Part shown: in pieces, positions 1-8,622 of the stretch | Layout: each line of letters begins with the position of its first letter | Position numbering within the stretch: the stretch's first letter is position 1 | NCBI GenBank assembly: GCA_003539375.1 | Contig: DPPH01000218.1 | Location: forward strand, 1-26,794 | Direction: 5' to 3' | Source: Clostridiales bacterium | GTDB lineage: Bacteria; Bacillota; Clostridia; Tissierellales; Dethiosulfatibacteraceae | DNA length: 26,794 bases | Notes under the pieces: generated by a model | What the model was told of the DNA's origin: nothing | The model's input: the letters and a program-made list of their open reading frames with translations, nothing else | The model's database searches: none | Program-made: the position numbers and the translations under genes

Positions 1-67
1 TTAATTGCTTTATTTGATAAAATCTTATTTCAAAGTAATAATATTTTATCTTAGAAAGGTGTAAGAT

Positions 68-622
68 TTGAAACATTATAAAAAAGAAGTAAATATATTT
101 GATGAATTTTTTGAACATAGAGATTCTCTTATTGTTCAATACAAAAATGGCGATATAACAAAAAAAGAGTATATAGAAGAAAATCATAAATACATATTAG
201 GAATGAAAATAAAACCTTTTAGAAGAATAGATAGTTATGAAAAAGGTATGTTCAATTTCCAATACTATAACATGATGGCAAAATATTATAATTTGCTGGC
301 AAAAGAAGAAAAAAATAATTCTAAACATTTTTCCTACTATAAAAAGTATTTAGAAGATTGCAACTATTTTTACAATGAAAAGGATAAAACTACCTTTAGA
401 TTGTTAAGATTACTAAAATACGAAAATGTAAAAGCGTATTTTATTAAGGTGAAATCAAGACAGTTGAAAAACATACTATATGAAATAGTATTAGAAGATT
501 ACGAATATGCAGTACTTCATTCTAAAAGCATTTGGATTCTAAATGTATTAAAGAAAGAAGGGGTTTTTCTAGAAAAGGAAAGAAAATCGGTAATTGATTA
601 TTATGTAAATGAAGAGTATTAA
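68..622 (+). CDS. Conserved clostridial protein of unknown function (184 aa)
   Basis: Open frame with TTG start; the ribosome binding site AGAAAGGTG lies just upstream at about 54-62, which supports the start. The product is cytoplasmic in character: no signal peptide or membrane segment, rich in Lys, Glu, Tyr and Phe, and probably mostly helical. The N-terminal part (FDEFFEHRDSLIVQY, residues 11-25) resembles a small family found in clostridia that I loosely recall as DUF6648; I cannot confirm the family. No catalytic motif is visible. It is followed directly by a bidirectional terminator and appears monocistronic. No function is proposed. Confidence 0.7.
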   Translation: MKHYKKEVNIFDEFFEHRDSLIVQYKNGDITKKEYIEENHKYILGMKIKPFRRIDSYEKGMFNFQYYNMMAKYYNLLAKEEKNNSKHFSYYKKYLEDCNYFYNEKDKTTFRLLRLLKYENVKAYFIKVKSRQLKNILYEIVLEDYEYAVLHSKSIWILNVLKKEGVFLEKERKSVIDYYVNEEY

Positions 623-623
623 A

Positions 624-660
624 AAAACTATTTAAAAAGGTTTACTTTTTAAATAGTTTT
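624..660. terminator. Bidirectional rho-independent terminator
   Basis: A perfect 15-bp inverted repeat (624-638 with 646-660) around a 7-base loop has A-runs on the left and T-runs on the right. It lies between the convergent genes ending at 622 (+) and 665 (-) and can serve both. Confidence 0.75.
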
Positions 661-664
661 TATG

Positions 665-1138
665 TTAATTTGTTCGAGATATTATTTTTAGAATCTCTTC
701 TAAAGTTGCATTATTATCGATTAAAAATTCTCCAGATTTTAACTGAGTATCTAATCCTAATTCTATAGCTTTTTGAATAAATTCTTCTTTGTTTTCGATT
801 AGACCTCGAGATAAAAGAATATCAGCTATACCCTGAGCACTAGTACCAGAAGGTACTTCTACTAAAATTTGTTCCGGTTCTTCTTCGATTGGATCTTCCG
901 GGTCTTCGGTTGGTGGTTCTTCTTCTGGAGTTTCAACTGCTGAACCAGTAGGATTTTCTTCTTGACTTATAGGAGGGATGTCTTCACCTTCCATAGGGTC
1001 TTTGTTTATTTCTATATCAAACAAAGCATTAAAACGCCAAATAAGAATTAAACCTATCACAACTACTACAATGATAATAAGTGCATAATCTGTTATTTCA
1101 TAAAAAAAATCTTTAATAAAATTAATAATTTTCTTCAA
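665..1138 (-). CDS. Membrane-anchored protein with MltG/YceG-type LysM-like domain, no transglycosylase domain
   Basis: 157 aa, TTG start with GGAGTG at good spacing upstream (an ATG at 1145 is out of frame and overlaps the ribosome binding site). Residues about 17-37 form one strongly hydrophobic membrane segment. Residues about 48-90 are an acidic, Pro/Glu-rich linker (repeated EEP/EDP). Residues about 92-155 (VPSGTSAQGIADILLSRGLI, then KSGEFLID and a final LEEILKII) match the small LysM-like subdomain that precedes the catalytic domain in MltG/YceG endolytic transglycosylases. The catalytic domain itself, with its essential Glu, is absent: MltG is normally above 300 aa. The likely role is at the cell surface, perhaps binding peptidoglycan or a divisome partner; this is inference. 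Automated pipelines may call it MltG, which would overstate its activity. Confidence 0.7.
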   Translation of the reverse strand: MKKIINFIKDFFYEITDYALIIIVVVVIGLILIWRFNALFDIEINKDPMEGEDIPPISQEENPTGSAVETPEEEPPTEDPEDPIEEEPEQILVEVPSGTSAQGIADILLSRGLIENKEEFIQKAIELGLDTQLKSGEFLIDNNATLEEILKIISRTN

Positions 1139-1246
1139 AGGCCATCACTCCAAGTATTTATATATTAAATATATCACATATAATAAAGCCATTCAATATA
1201 AACTGTATAAAGAATAAATTAATTTTAATTAATCAAGAGGGATAAA

Positions 1247-2170
1247 ATGAGAAAAATAACTATCGACGATAATGAAAAAAATCAAAGATTTGATAGATTT
1301 GTTGGAAAATACCTAAATAAGGCACCAAACTCTTTCATACAAAAAATGATAAGAAAAAAGAACATAGAGTTAAATGGAAAAAAATCAAAACCTGATGTAA
1401 TATTAGAAAAAGGAGATATTATAGAATTTTATCTTGCTGAAAATACTATAAATAAATTTAGAGAAGAAAAAGATTATATAAAATCCGATAATAAGTTGGA
1501 TTTAGTTTATGAAGATGAAAATCTTCTAATAATAAATAAACCTGTTGGAATTACAATGCAACCGGATAGTTCTAATAATGTTTCACTCTTAGATATGATG
1601 CTGACATACTTAGAATTTGATAATAACTATAAAAGTAAAACTTTTAGACCGGCATTTATTAATAGGCTAGATAAAAATACCAGTGGAATAGTGGTTGGGG
1701 CTAAAAATTATCAAAGCTTAAAAAAATTGAACAAAATAATGAGAAATAAAAATATAAACAAATATTATAAAGGTATAGTAGAAGGGCATATTGAAGATAA
1801 GAAGTTTTTAGAAGATTACATAACAAGAGAAAATAAAGTTTCCCAGGTAAATTCTACAAAAGGGAAAAAAATAATTACAAAATTAAAGCCATTAAAGTTT
1901 AATGATGGTTACACATTAGTTGAATTCGAGCTTGTAACAGGTAGAACCCACCAAATTAGAGCTCACATGGATAGTATAGGCCATCCCTTATTAGGGGACA
2001 AGAAATATAGTGGAAAATCAATGGGAGACGATAAGTACTACTACCTCCATGCATATAAAATAGAATTTAAAGAAATCAAAGGAGACTTAGATTATTTAAA
2101 TGATAAATCTTTTGTAGCATCTACACCTGAAAGATTTAAAGACAAAACACGGGATATATTTGGTGATTAA
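1247..2170 (+). CDS. RluA-family pseudouridine synthase (RluC/RluD-like)
   Basis: 307 aa. Residues 1-62 are an S4 RNA-binding domain. The catalytic domain follows with INKPVGITMQP (about 96-106), the catalytic motif NRLDKNTSG (139-147; nucleophilic Asp142) and GRTHQIRAHM near residues 230-240, all diagnostic of RluA-type uridine isomerases acting on rRNA. The usual His of the HRLD motif is Asn, a substitution I believe is common in clostridial members. The exact target uridines cannot be read from sequence. GAGGG sits just before the ATG. The 3' end overlaps or abuts the start of dinB, suggesting cotranscription. Confidence 0.92.
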   Translation: MRKITIDDNEKNQRFDRFVGKYLNKAPNSFIQKMIRKKNIELNGKKSKPDVILEKGDIIEFYLAENTINKFREEKDYIKSDNKLDLVYEDENLLIINKPVGITMQPDSSNNVSLLDMMLTYLEFDNNYKSKTFRPAFINRLDKNTSGIVVGAKNYQSLKKLNKIMRNKNINKYYKGIVEGHIEDKKFLEDYITRENKVSQVNSTKGKKIITKLKPLKFNDGYTLVEFELVTGRTHQIRAHMDSIGHPLLGDKKYSGKSMGDDKYYYLHAYKIEFKEIKGDLDYLNDKSFVASTPERFKDKTRDIFGD

Positions 2171-3224
2171 GTTGGAAAAAATTATAGCTCACATAGATAT
2201 GGATGCTTTTTACGCTTCTATAGAAATAAGAGATAATCCTAAATTAAAAGGTAAGCCAGTGTTAGTCGGAGGAAAATCAAAGCGTGGAGTAGTAACAACT
2301 TGTTCCTATGAGGCTAGAAAGTACGGTATAAAATCCGCAATGCCAGTGTATATTGCAAAGAAAAAATGTCCTAATTGTATTATTGTAAGACCAAACCACA
2401 AAAAATACTCTGAAGTATCCAAAAAAATTTTTAAAATAATTAATGAAAATGTAACTGATAAAGTAGAAAAAGTTTCAATAGACGAAGGATATTTGGATTT
2501 AACAGACCATAAAATAGATTATATGAATAGGTTAAAGTATCTTAGGGAAGTTATAAATAAAGAAGTAGGAATAACTTTTTCCCTTGGTATATCTTATAAC
2601 AAATTCTTAGCTAAAATAGCATCTGATTGGAATAAACCGAATGGACTTAAAATTATAAAATTCGAAGATGTACCGGAAATTTTAAAGCCTTTAAGCATAA
2701 CTAAAGTTCACGGTATAGGTAGTAAATCTAAGGAAAATCTTAATAATATAGGAATTTATACAGTTGGAGATTTGCTTCTTCTAAATAAAGAGTACATGGT
2801 TGAAATTTTTGGTAAACATGGTATTGAAATTTATGATAGAATTAGAGGAAAAGATTTAAGAGAAGTAGAATATAAAAAGAGAATCAGTAAATCCATTGGC
2901 AAAGAAAGAACATTAAAAGAAGATACTAAAGATATAAAAGAGCTAAAAAAATATTTATATGCTTTTTCTAAAGAGATAGAAGATAGCATAGTAGAAGAAA
3001 ACTTATATTTTAAAACAATAACAATAAAGATAAAAACAACTAACTTCGAAACCCATACTAAGAGTAGGACTATAAATGTATTTACTTCAGATAGTGAGGT
3101 TTTATACAGAGAAGCCTGCAAATTAATACAGGATATAAATATTGATGAAAAATTAAGACTTATTGGATTATCTGTTTCTAATTTTATTAATTACAACAAA
3201 AAACAAATAAGTTTTTTTGAATAA
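2160..3224 (+). CDS. dinB: DNA polymerase IV (Y-family, error-prone)
   Basis: Y-family translesion polymerase. Palm: HIDMDAFYASIE with metal-binding Asp13 and steric-gate Tyr18; SIDEGYLD with catalytic Asp108 and Glu109 (the usual Ala after DE is Gly). Fingers: TTCSYEARKYGIKSAMP. Then GISYNKFLAKIASDWNKPNG, a helix-hairpin-helix (KVHGIGSKSKENL) and a little-finger domain starting near IGKERTLKED. The final residues QISFF (349-353) fit a C-terminal beta-clamp-binding motif, indicating recruitment to the sliding clamp. The start is uncertain: TTG 2160, GTG 2163 and TTG 2172 are in frame, and family alignment (proteins usually begin a few residues before HIDMDAF) favours TTG 2172. Length about 350 aa is normal. 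Confidence 0.95.
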   Translation: MVIKLEKIIAHIDMDAFYASIEIRDNPKLKGKPVLVGGKSKRGVVTTCSYEARKYGIKSAMPVYIAKKKCPNCIIVRPNHKKYSEVSKKIFKIINENVTDKVEKVSIDEGYLDLTDHKIDYMNRLKYLREVINKEVGITFSLGISYNKFLAKIASDWNKPNGLKIIKFEDVPEILKPLSITKVHGIGSKSKENLNNIGIYTVGDLLLLNKEYMVEIFGKHGIEIYDRIRGKDLREVEYKKRISKSIGKERTLKEDTKDIKELKKYLYAFSKEIEDSIVEENLYFKTITIKIKTTNFETHTKSRTINVFTSDSEVLYREACKLIQDINIDEKLRLIGLSVSNFINYNKKQISFFE

Positions 3225-3227
3225 AAA

Positions 3228-3273
3228 GAGGGTTGGCCAGACCCTCAACAGGGATGAAACTTTAGGACGCCCT
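3228..3273 (+). promoter_or_regulatory. Two hairpins in the leader of the nucleoside kinase gene, function unknown
   Basis: In the 96-base gap between dinB and the kinase gene, GAGGGT (3228-3233) pairs with ACCCTC (3241-3246), and AGGG (3250-3253) can pair with CCCT (3270-3273). Neither is followed by a T-run, so they are not a standard terminator. This stretch is more GC-rich than its surroundings. I do not recognise a known riboswitch; a cis-acting leader is possible but unproven. Confidence 0.35.
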
Positions 3274-3320
3274 ATATATTTAAACGTATAAATAAAAAAA
3301 TTGTTCCGAGGAGGACGTAT

Positions 3321-4814
3321 ATGAATAATTATAATCAAGACACGTGGAATATTATTAGAAAAAATGAGAACACCCTAGGCATTATCTTTACACTAGCAGT
3401 AAAGAAAATTTTAGGAAATCAAAAAAAGGTATTTATTGAGCACTCAATAAATAAGGGTCTTTACGTTGAGCTAAATATAAGCTTAAATAAAATAGAGGAA
3501 AACCTTGATGATATAAAATATGAAATGAATAAAATAATTGAGGAAAATCTTTCTATTGAGAAAAAAGTAAAGCCAAAGGATGAAGCTATCGAAATTTTTA
3601 AATCCCAATGTATGATGGATAAAGTAAAATTATTTAATACTTTAGACAAGGAAAATTTTGAATTATATAAAATAAATGGATATTTTTTCAATATTAACGG
3701 ACCAATTTTTGATAAAACAGGAGAAGTAAATAAGTTTGATATAAAACTTGAAGGCAGAGGTATAGTGCTAACCTATCCTAGAAAAGACACAATGGATAAA
3801 ATACCGGAATATATAAAACAAGAAAAACTTCTAAAAATATTTAGAGAATCCGAAAATTGGGCTCAGTTAATAGGAATTAAAAATGTTGGAGAATTAAATC
3901 AGCATACTTTGAATGATGATTTAGATGATATCGTTAGAATCAGCGAAGCTCTCCATGAGAAAAAAATAGCTCAAATAGCAGATGAGATATGTCAGAGCGA
4001 TAGCAAGATAATACTAATCGCAGGACCTTCCTCTTCTGGAAAAACTACATTTTCTCAAAGATTAGGAGTTCAACTAAGGGTAAATGGGAAAAAATTCCAT
4101 ACCGTAGGTTTAGATGACTATTTTGTAGAAAGGCATTTAACTCCAAAAGATGAAGAAGGAAATTATGACTATGATACAATTGATGCTTTGGATTTAGAAC
4201 TTTTTAACGAACATTTAAAACAACTCCTATCAGGAGAAGAGGTAGTTATACCATCCTATAGTTTTAAAACTGGCAAAAGAAACTTTGATAAAAAACCGAT
4301 TAAGATCAGCAGTAATGAATACTTAATTATTGAAGGTATCCACGGATTAAATGAAAAGCTAACAAAGGATATAGATAAAAAGGATAAGTATAAAATATAT
4401 ATAAGTGCATTGACTCAACTAAATGTAGATAACCATAATAGAATATCGACTACGGATCTTAGACTTCTTAGAAGAATGATAAGAGATAGTAAATATAGAG
4501 GATATGATGCTGCAACTACTTTAGATTTGTGGAATAATGTAAGAAAAGGAGAAGAAAAGTATATTTTCCCTTTCCAGGAAAACGCAGATGTTATGTTTAA
4601 CTCATCCTTAATATATGAATTAGCAGTACTTAAGAAACATGCTTTAAAAGTACTTGAAGGATTAGATGATGAAGGAGAGTTTGCTTCTGAGAAAAAAAGG
4701 TTAATAGAATTTTTGAATTACATTGTAGGTTTTGAAGAAGATTTTATTATACCGAACACGTCTATTATCAAAGAATTTATAGGGGGAAGCTGCTTTAGAG
4801 AAAGGACTCATTAA
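3321..4814 (+). CDS. Uridine-kinase-like nucleoside kinase with ThrRS-like N-terminal domain, TGS domain absent
   Basis: 497 aa. The C-terminal half is a P-loop kinase of the uridine kinase/phosphoribulokinase class: Walker A GPSSSGKTT (235-243), then the substrate-side motif TVGLDDYFVER and a YSFKTGKR segment; predicted to phosphorylate a nucleoside with ATP or GTP. The N-terminal part (about 15-160) contains HSINKGLYVEL and resembles the second additional domain of threonyl-tRNA synthetase, as is typical of this family. Clostridial members usually start with a further TGS domain of about 60 residues (total near 550 aa); it is missing here and the upstream 96 bases have no room for it. The start ATG has GAGGAGG in front. 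The substrate is unassigned. Confidence 0.85.
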   Translation: MNNYNQDTWNIIRKNENTLGIIFTLAVKKILGNQKKVFIEHSINKGLYVELNISLNKIEENLDDIKYEMNKIIEENLSIEKKVKPKDEAIEIFKSQCMMDKVKLFNTLDKENFELYKINGYFFNINGPIFDKTGEVNKFDIKLEGRGIVLTYPRKDTMDKIPEYIKQEKLLKIFRESENWAQLIGIKNVGELNQHTLNDDLDDIVRISEALHEKKIAQIADEICQSDSKIILIAGPSSSGKTTFSQRLGVQLRVNGKKFHTVGLDDYFVERHLTPKDEEGNYDYDTIDALDLELFNEHLKQLLSGEEVVIPSYSFKTGKRNFDKKPIKISSNEYLIIEGIHGLNEKLTKDIDKKDKYKIYISALTQLNVDNHNRISTTDLRLLRRMIRDSKYRGYDAATTLDLWNNVRKGEEKYIFPFQENADVMFNSSLIYELAVLKKHALKVLEGLDDEGEFASEKKRLIEFLNYIVGFEEDFIIPNTSIIKEFIGGSCFRERTH

Positions 4815-4824
4815 CGAGTCCTTT
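4801..4824. terminator. Bidirectional terminator between convergent nucleoside kinase and rodA
   Basis: AAAGGACTC (4801-4809) and GAGTCCTTT (4816-4824) form a perfect 9-bp stem with a 6-base loop. The kinase stop codon lies inside the loop, and the end of the opposing rodA gene overlaps the right arm. Confidence 0.75.
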
Positions 4825-5933
4825 TAAAATTCTAATCCTTCTCTTTTTAAAGCAACATTTAAAGAAAGACCTATACAAATCATATTTACCAGCATAAAAG
4901 TGCCTCCGTAACTTATGAAAGGTAAAGGTATACCAGTAACTGGAGTGAGACCAATTGTCATACCAATATTTTCAAATATGTGAAAGAGCATCATTCCGGT
5001 AAATCCTATTACCATCAAAGAACCGAAGGTATCTAAAGCATTTTTAGAAATCTTAATTAACCTATACATCAAGACTATATACAAGAAAATTAAAATACCC
5101 CCACCTATCAGACCTAATTCCTCACCAATCACTGCAAAAATAAAATCAGTTTCTTTAGCAGGTAAGAACCCGTATTGATTTTGGACTCCCTGATACAAAC
5201 CTCTACCAAACAACTTTCCCGAACCAATAGCAATCTTTGATTGTAAAACCTGATAACCTGCACCTTGAGGATCAAGTTCTGGATTAAAAAATACCTTGAT
5301 TCTATTAAGTTGAAATTCTTCTAAGTTCATATATACAATAGGAAGAGATATAAGTCCTACAACAACCGCTGACAAAATATATTTGTAATCAATACCACTT
5401 ATAAAAAACATTATTGCTATAAAAAACAGCATAACCATAGCAGTACCAAAGTCTGGCTGTAGGAGAATCAAAACTATTGGAACAGCAGCGAATCCAATTA
5501 CTTTCAACAAAGTAAGGGGATTGTTTAGGTTGTCTTCGTTTTTTTCTATAAATTTTGAAAGGGATATGATTATACCTATTTTTGCAATCTCTGAAGGTTG
5601 AAAAGTAATAGGACCTATAGATAACCAACTTCTCGCACCCCATTGGTCTTCACCAAAACCAAAAAATAAAACTGCTAGCAAAAGTATATTTGATATACCG
5701 TATATAAATAAATATAAATTGCCGTAGATTTCGTAATCTATAAATAACAAAATCACTACAGCAATAAGACCTAAAATAAAGGCTATCAATTGGGTCTTTA
5801 CATAAGGATTGCTTAAAAAGTTGCCTCCTGAAGTGGCACTTCCAATCATAATTAATCCATATACTGATAAAATAATTACATCAATTATCAGTATAAAATC
5901 GAATCTCTTTAATGTTTTTTTATTTAAATTCAA
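4824..5933 (-). CDS. rodA: RodA, SEDS-family peptidoglycan glycosyltransferase
   Basis: 369 aa polytopic membrane protein with about ten hydrophobic segments. SEDS motifs are visible: GARSWLSIGPITFQPSEIAK (99-118), LLQPDFGTA (Asp161), the extracellular loop ending PAKETDFIFAVIGEELG with the putative catalytic Asp263, and PFISYGGT near the C terminus. SEDS proteins polymerise lipid II into glycan strands with a class B PBP; RodA does so during cell elongation. FtsW or SpoVE are alternatives, but the length and the lack of long terminal extensions favour RodA. TTG start with AAGGAAGG upstream. It lies 21 bases after the LUD-domain gene and may share its transcript. Confidence 0.9.
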   Translation of the reverse strand: MNLNKKTLKRFDFILIIDVIILSVYGLIMIGSATSGGNFLSNPYVKTQLIAFILGLIAVVILLFIDYEIYGNLYLFIYGISNILLLAVLFFGFGEDQWGARSWLSIGPITFQPSEIAKIGIIISLSKFIEKNEDNLNNPLTLLKVIGFAAVPIVLILLQPDFGTAMVMLFFIAIMFFISGIDYKYILSAVVVGLISLPIVYMNLEEFQLNRIKVFFNPELDPQGAGYQVLQSKIAIGSGKLFGRGLYQGVQNQYGFLPAKETDFIFAVIGEELGLIGGGILIFLYIVLMYRLIKISKNALDTFGSLMVIGFTGMMLFHIFENIGMTIGLTPVTGIPLPFISYGGTFMLVNMICIGLSLNVALKREGLEF

Positions 5934-5954
5934 GTTTAAAACCTTCCTTAGCCA

Positions 5955-6590
5955 TTAAAAACCAAGCTCTTCTCCAACAATTATTACATTAATACGATCT
6001 TTAACTCGGTTATATCTTGTAATTAATATTTGTCCACATACACAATCATCTGTATAACAATCCATACAGTATCCTGTTTTACTGCAAGATGTATTTAAAT
6101 TTAACCTTTGAACGTTAGGTGGAGCTGCTTCATTTTGAACTCTCTTTACAGCACAATCTAAGTTATCAACGATTTTATTCATTCCAACAATTATTATAAC
6201 CTTTTTTGGTCCGAAAGACATAGCAGCAACTCTATTACCATTGCCGTCTATGTTAACCAGCTCACCGTCTATCGTTAGAGCATTAGAGCTAGTAATATAA
6301 GTATCAGCAAAAAATGATTTCCTCATTATTTCCCATCGTTCCTCTGGATTTGATGCAGTATCTCTGTCGATAACTTCGTATTCACCATCTTTTACAGCAT
6401 CAAGTAATCCTACTTCTTGAATAGTCGTACTTCCACCCCAGGATACTGTAGAACCTTTTTCGATTAATTCTAAAGCTTTTTGTAAAGCTTCATTTTTGCT
6501 TTCACAATAAAAACCATTTATTTTTCTTTTTTTAAAATTTTTAATAATTGATTCAGCTTTTAGCTTGTAAGCTTCTTTCTTATAACTCAT
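5955..6590 (-). CDS. LUD-domain protein (DUF162, LutC/YkgG-like)
   Basis: 211 aa from the ATG at 6590, which has TAGGAGG just upstream; a longer open frame to 6695 has a hydrophobic, unconserved N-terminal stretch and no ribosome binding site. The segment VSWGGSTTIQEVGLLDAV and the downstream ITSSNALTIDGELVNIDGNGNR are typical of LUD-domain proteins. A C-terminal cysteine cluster (SCSKTGYCMDC, then CVCG) is common in this subgroup and could bind metal. LutC takes part in lactate oxidation, but stand-alone LUD proteins like this one have no established role, and no lutA or lutB is present here. It precedes rodA on the same strand. Confidence 0.85.
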   Translation of the reverse strand: MSYKKEAYKLKAESIIKNFKKRKINGFYCESKNEALQKALELIEKGSTVSWGGSTTIQEVGLLDAVKDGEYEVIDRDTASNPEERWEIMRKSFFADTYITSSNALTIDGELVNIDGNGNRVAAMSFGPKKVIIIVGMNKIVDNLDCAVKRVQNEAAPPNVQRLNLNTSCSKTGYCMDCYTDDCVCGQILITRYNRVKDRINVIIVGEELGF

Positions 6591-6674
6591 TATTATCCTC
6601 CTAAAATATAGCATTACTTTAAAATATATGATATCATAATAAAACATTAATATAAAGAGAAATAGGAGTTGTTT

Positions 6675-6761
6675 ATGATAAAAATAGGACCACATATATC
6701 AATAAGCAAAGGCTATAAAAAAGAAATTAAAATAATTAGAAATATGGAAAAGGAAGTATAA
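6675..6761 (+). pseudogene. nfo: Possible remnant of endonuclease IV (N-terminal 28 codons only)
   Basis: A 28-codon frame begins MIKIGPHISISKGYKK, matching the conserved start of clostridial endonuclease IV (pattern IG-x-H-[VI]-S-x-S-x-G, AP-endonuclease TIM barrel). It has a good ribosome binding site (AGGAG at 6663-6667), then ends at TAA 6759-6761, one base before the next start. The remaining roughly 250 codons are gone. The 3' part (GGAAAAGGAAG) doubles as ribosome binding site for the next gene. It may be a deletion scar or may now work as a short coupling leader. The match is short, so coincidence is not excluded. Confidence 0.45.
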
Positions 6762-6762
6762 A

Positions 6763-8622
6763 ATGAATAATGACAAAATGATAGAAAAAATATTAAGAAA
6801 AGTCGAGAAGCCAGCCAGATATACAGGCGGAGAGCTTAACAGCTACAATAAAGATATTAATAGTACAGATTTAAGATTCTTGTTTGCCTTTCCTGATGTG
6901 TATGAAATTGGGATGTCTCATTTAGGAATGCATATACTTTACAACATGATAAATAAAAAAGATAATATTTGGTGTGAAAGAGTTTTTGCTCCCTGGACAG
7001 ATATGGAAGATGAACTAAGAGCTAACAACTTAGACCTTTTTGCCCTTGAAAGTTGGGACAGCATAAAAGAGTTTGATATCATAGGATTTACTCTCCAGTA
7101 TGAGATGAGCTACACAAATATATTAAACATGATAGATTTAGGGAATATTCCTATAAAAAGTAAGGATAGAAGAGATGAAGATCCTTTAATAATAGCAGGA
7201 GGACCCTGCGCTTTTAATCCAGAGCCATTACACGAATTCATTGATTTATTTGTGATTGGGGAAGGTGAAGAAGTGACTTTGGAATTAATTGATTTGATGG
7301 AAACCATGAAAAATAATCCTGATTACTCTAAATCAGAATTTTTATATGAAGCTTCCAAAATCGAAGGAGTTTATGTGCCTTCATATTATGAAGAAGTATA
7401 TAATGAAGACGGATTGATTAAAGAGAGAAAAACCACAGTAGAAAATGTTAAACCTACAGTAAAAAAGAGGATTGTAAAAGATTTGACTAAGTCTTATTAT
7501 CCTGAAAAAACTCTAGTACCATACATAGAAACAGTACATGATAGAGTTATGGTAGAAATTTTTAGAGGCTGTACTCGAGGATGTCGATTTTGTCAAGCAG
7601 GCATGATTTATAGGCCAGTTAGGGAAAAAGATAAAGATACAATAGTAAGTCAAATAGAAGAACTTATAAAAAATACCGGCCATGAAGAAATTTCTCTATC
7701 TTCCTTAAGTAGTGGAGATTATTCAGAAATTGAAGATTTAATAATAGAACTTCTTGATAAATATGAAAAAGAAAATATAAATGTATCTCTACCATCTTTA
7801 AGAATGGATTCCCTATCTGATAAATTAATTGACAGAATCCAAAGTGTTAGAAAATCAAGTATTACCTTTGCTCCTGAAGCAGGAACTCAAAGGATGAGAG
7901 ATATAATTAATAAAAATATAACTGAAGAAGATATAACTGGAAAATTAGAAGATTTATTTAACTTTGGTTGGTCAAGTGTTAAATTATACTTTATGATTGG
8001 CTTACCAGGAGAAGAAATGCATGATGTTATGGGAATTAAAGAGCTGACATATAAAATTAAAGATATCTTTTTCAATAGACCAAAGGAAAAAATTAGAGGT
8101 AATTTCAAGCTAACAACTAGTGTTGCTTGTTTTGTTCCTAAAGCATTTACACCTTTTCAATGGGAAGCCCAGGATGATATAGAAGAATTTTACGATAAAA
8201 TTAATTTACTTAAAGATAATATTAAGGATAAAAAAATCACCTTTAATTATCACGAACCGGAAAGAAGTTTTTTAGAAGGAACTTTTGCAAGAGGAGATAG
8301 AAAGGTTTCGAAAGTTCTTGAAATTGCCTGGAAAAAGGGATGCAAATTTGATGGTTGGGATGATAAATTCAAATTTGATGAATGGTTAAAAGCTTTTTCT
8401 GAAGCCGGAATAGATCCTGAATTCTATACCAAGAGAAAAAGAAATTTTGAAGAAATATTACCTTGGGATTTCATAGATTCAGGAGTAAAAAAAGAATTTT
8501 TAATAAAAGAAAAGAAAAAATCAGACCAAGAAAGTGTAACATCAGATTGCAGAATGTTATGTCATAACTGTGGCGTAAATACAGATATCATGAAAGGACC
8601 ATGTTATGAAAGTAATAGTTAA
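6763..8622 (+). CDS. TIGR03960-family radical SAM protein with B12-binding-like domain
   Basis: 619 aa. The N-terminal portion (about 35-190, including FPDVYEIGMSHLGM and IIAGGPCAFNPEP) is the B12-binding-like domain. The radical SAM core follows with the [4Fe-4S] ligands Cys270, Cys274 and Cys277 in GCTRGCRFCQAG. A C-terminal cluster (Cys596, Cys600, Cys603, Cys614) may bind a second metal centre. The family is nearly always paired with a TIGR03936 gene, as here, and placed before rplU; its reaction has not, to my knowledge, been established, though an RNA- or ribosome-related modification is often suggested from context. ATG start with AAGGAAG upstream. Overlaps the next gene by 17 bases. 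Confidence 0.93.
   Translation: MNNDKMIEKILRKVEKPARYTGGELNSYNKDINSTDLRFLFAFPDVYEIGMSHLGMHILYNMINKKDNIWCERVFAPWTDMEDELRANNLDLFALESWDSIKEFDIIGFTLQYEMSYTNILNMIDLGNIPIKSKDRRDEDPLIIAGGPCAFNPEPLHEFIDLFVIGEGEEVTLELIDLMETMKNNPDYSKSEFLYEASKIEGVYVPSYYEEVYNEDGLIKERKTTVENVKPTVKKRIVKDLTKSYYPEKTLVPYIETVHDRVMVEIFRGCTRGCRFCQAGMIYRPVREKDKDTIVSQIEELIKNTGHEEISLSSLSSGDYSEIEDLIIELLDKYEKENINVSLPSLRMDSLSDKLIDRIQSVRKSSITFAPEAGTQRMRDIINKNITEEDITGKLEDLFNFGWSSVKLYFMIGLPGEEMHDVMGIKELTYKIKDIFFNRPKEKIRGNFKLTTSVACFVPKAFTPFQWEAQDDIEEFYDKINLLKDNIKDKKITFNYHEPERSFLEGTFARGDRKVSKVLEIAWKKGCKFDGWDDKFKFDEWLKAFSEAGIDPEFYTKRKRNFEEILPWDFIDSGVKKEFLIKEKKKSDQESVTSDCRMLCHNCGVNTDIMKGPCYESNS

Noticed and set aside
16..50. GATAAAAT/ATTTTATC inverted repeat before the first gene
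   Set aside because: Short AT-only arms with a 19-base gap; expected by chance in such AT-rich DNA.
6604..6632. Extended -10 promoter (TGCTATATT) for the LUD gene on the minus strand
   Set aside because: The implied transcription start would fall inside the ribosome binding site and no -35 box is seen.
6591..6695. Longer N terminus for the LUD-domain protein
   Set aside because: The added residues are hydrophobic and unconserved; ATG 6590 has a perfect TAGGAGG site.
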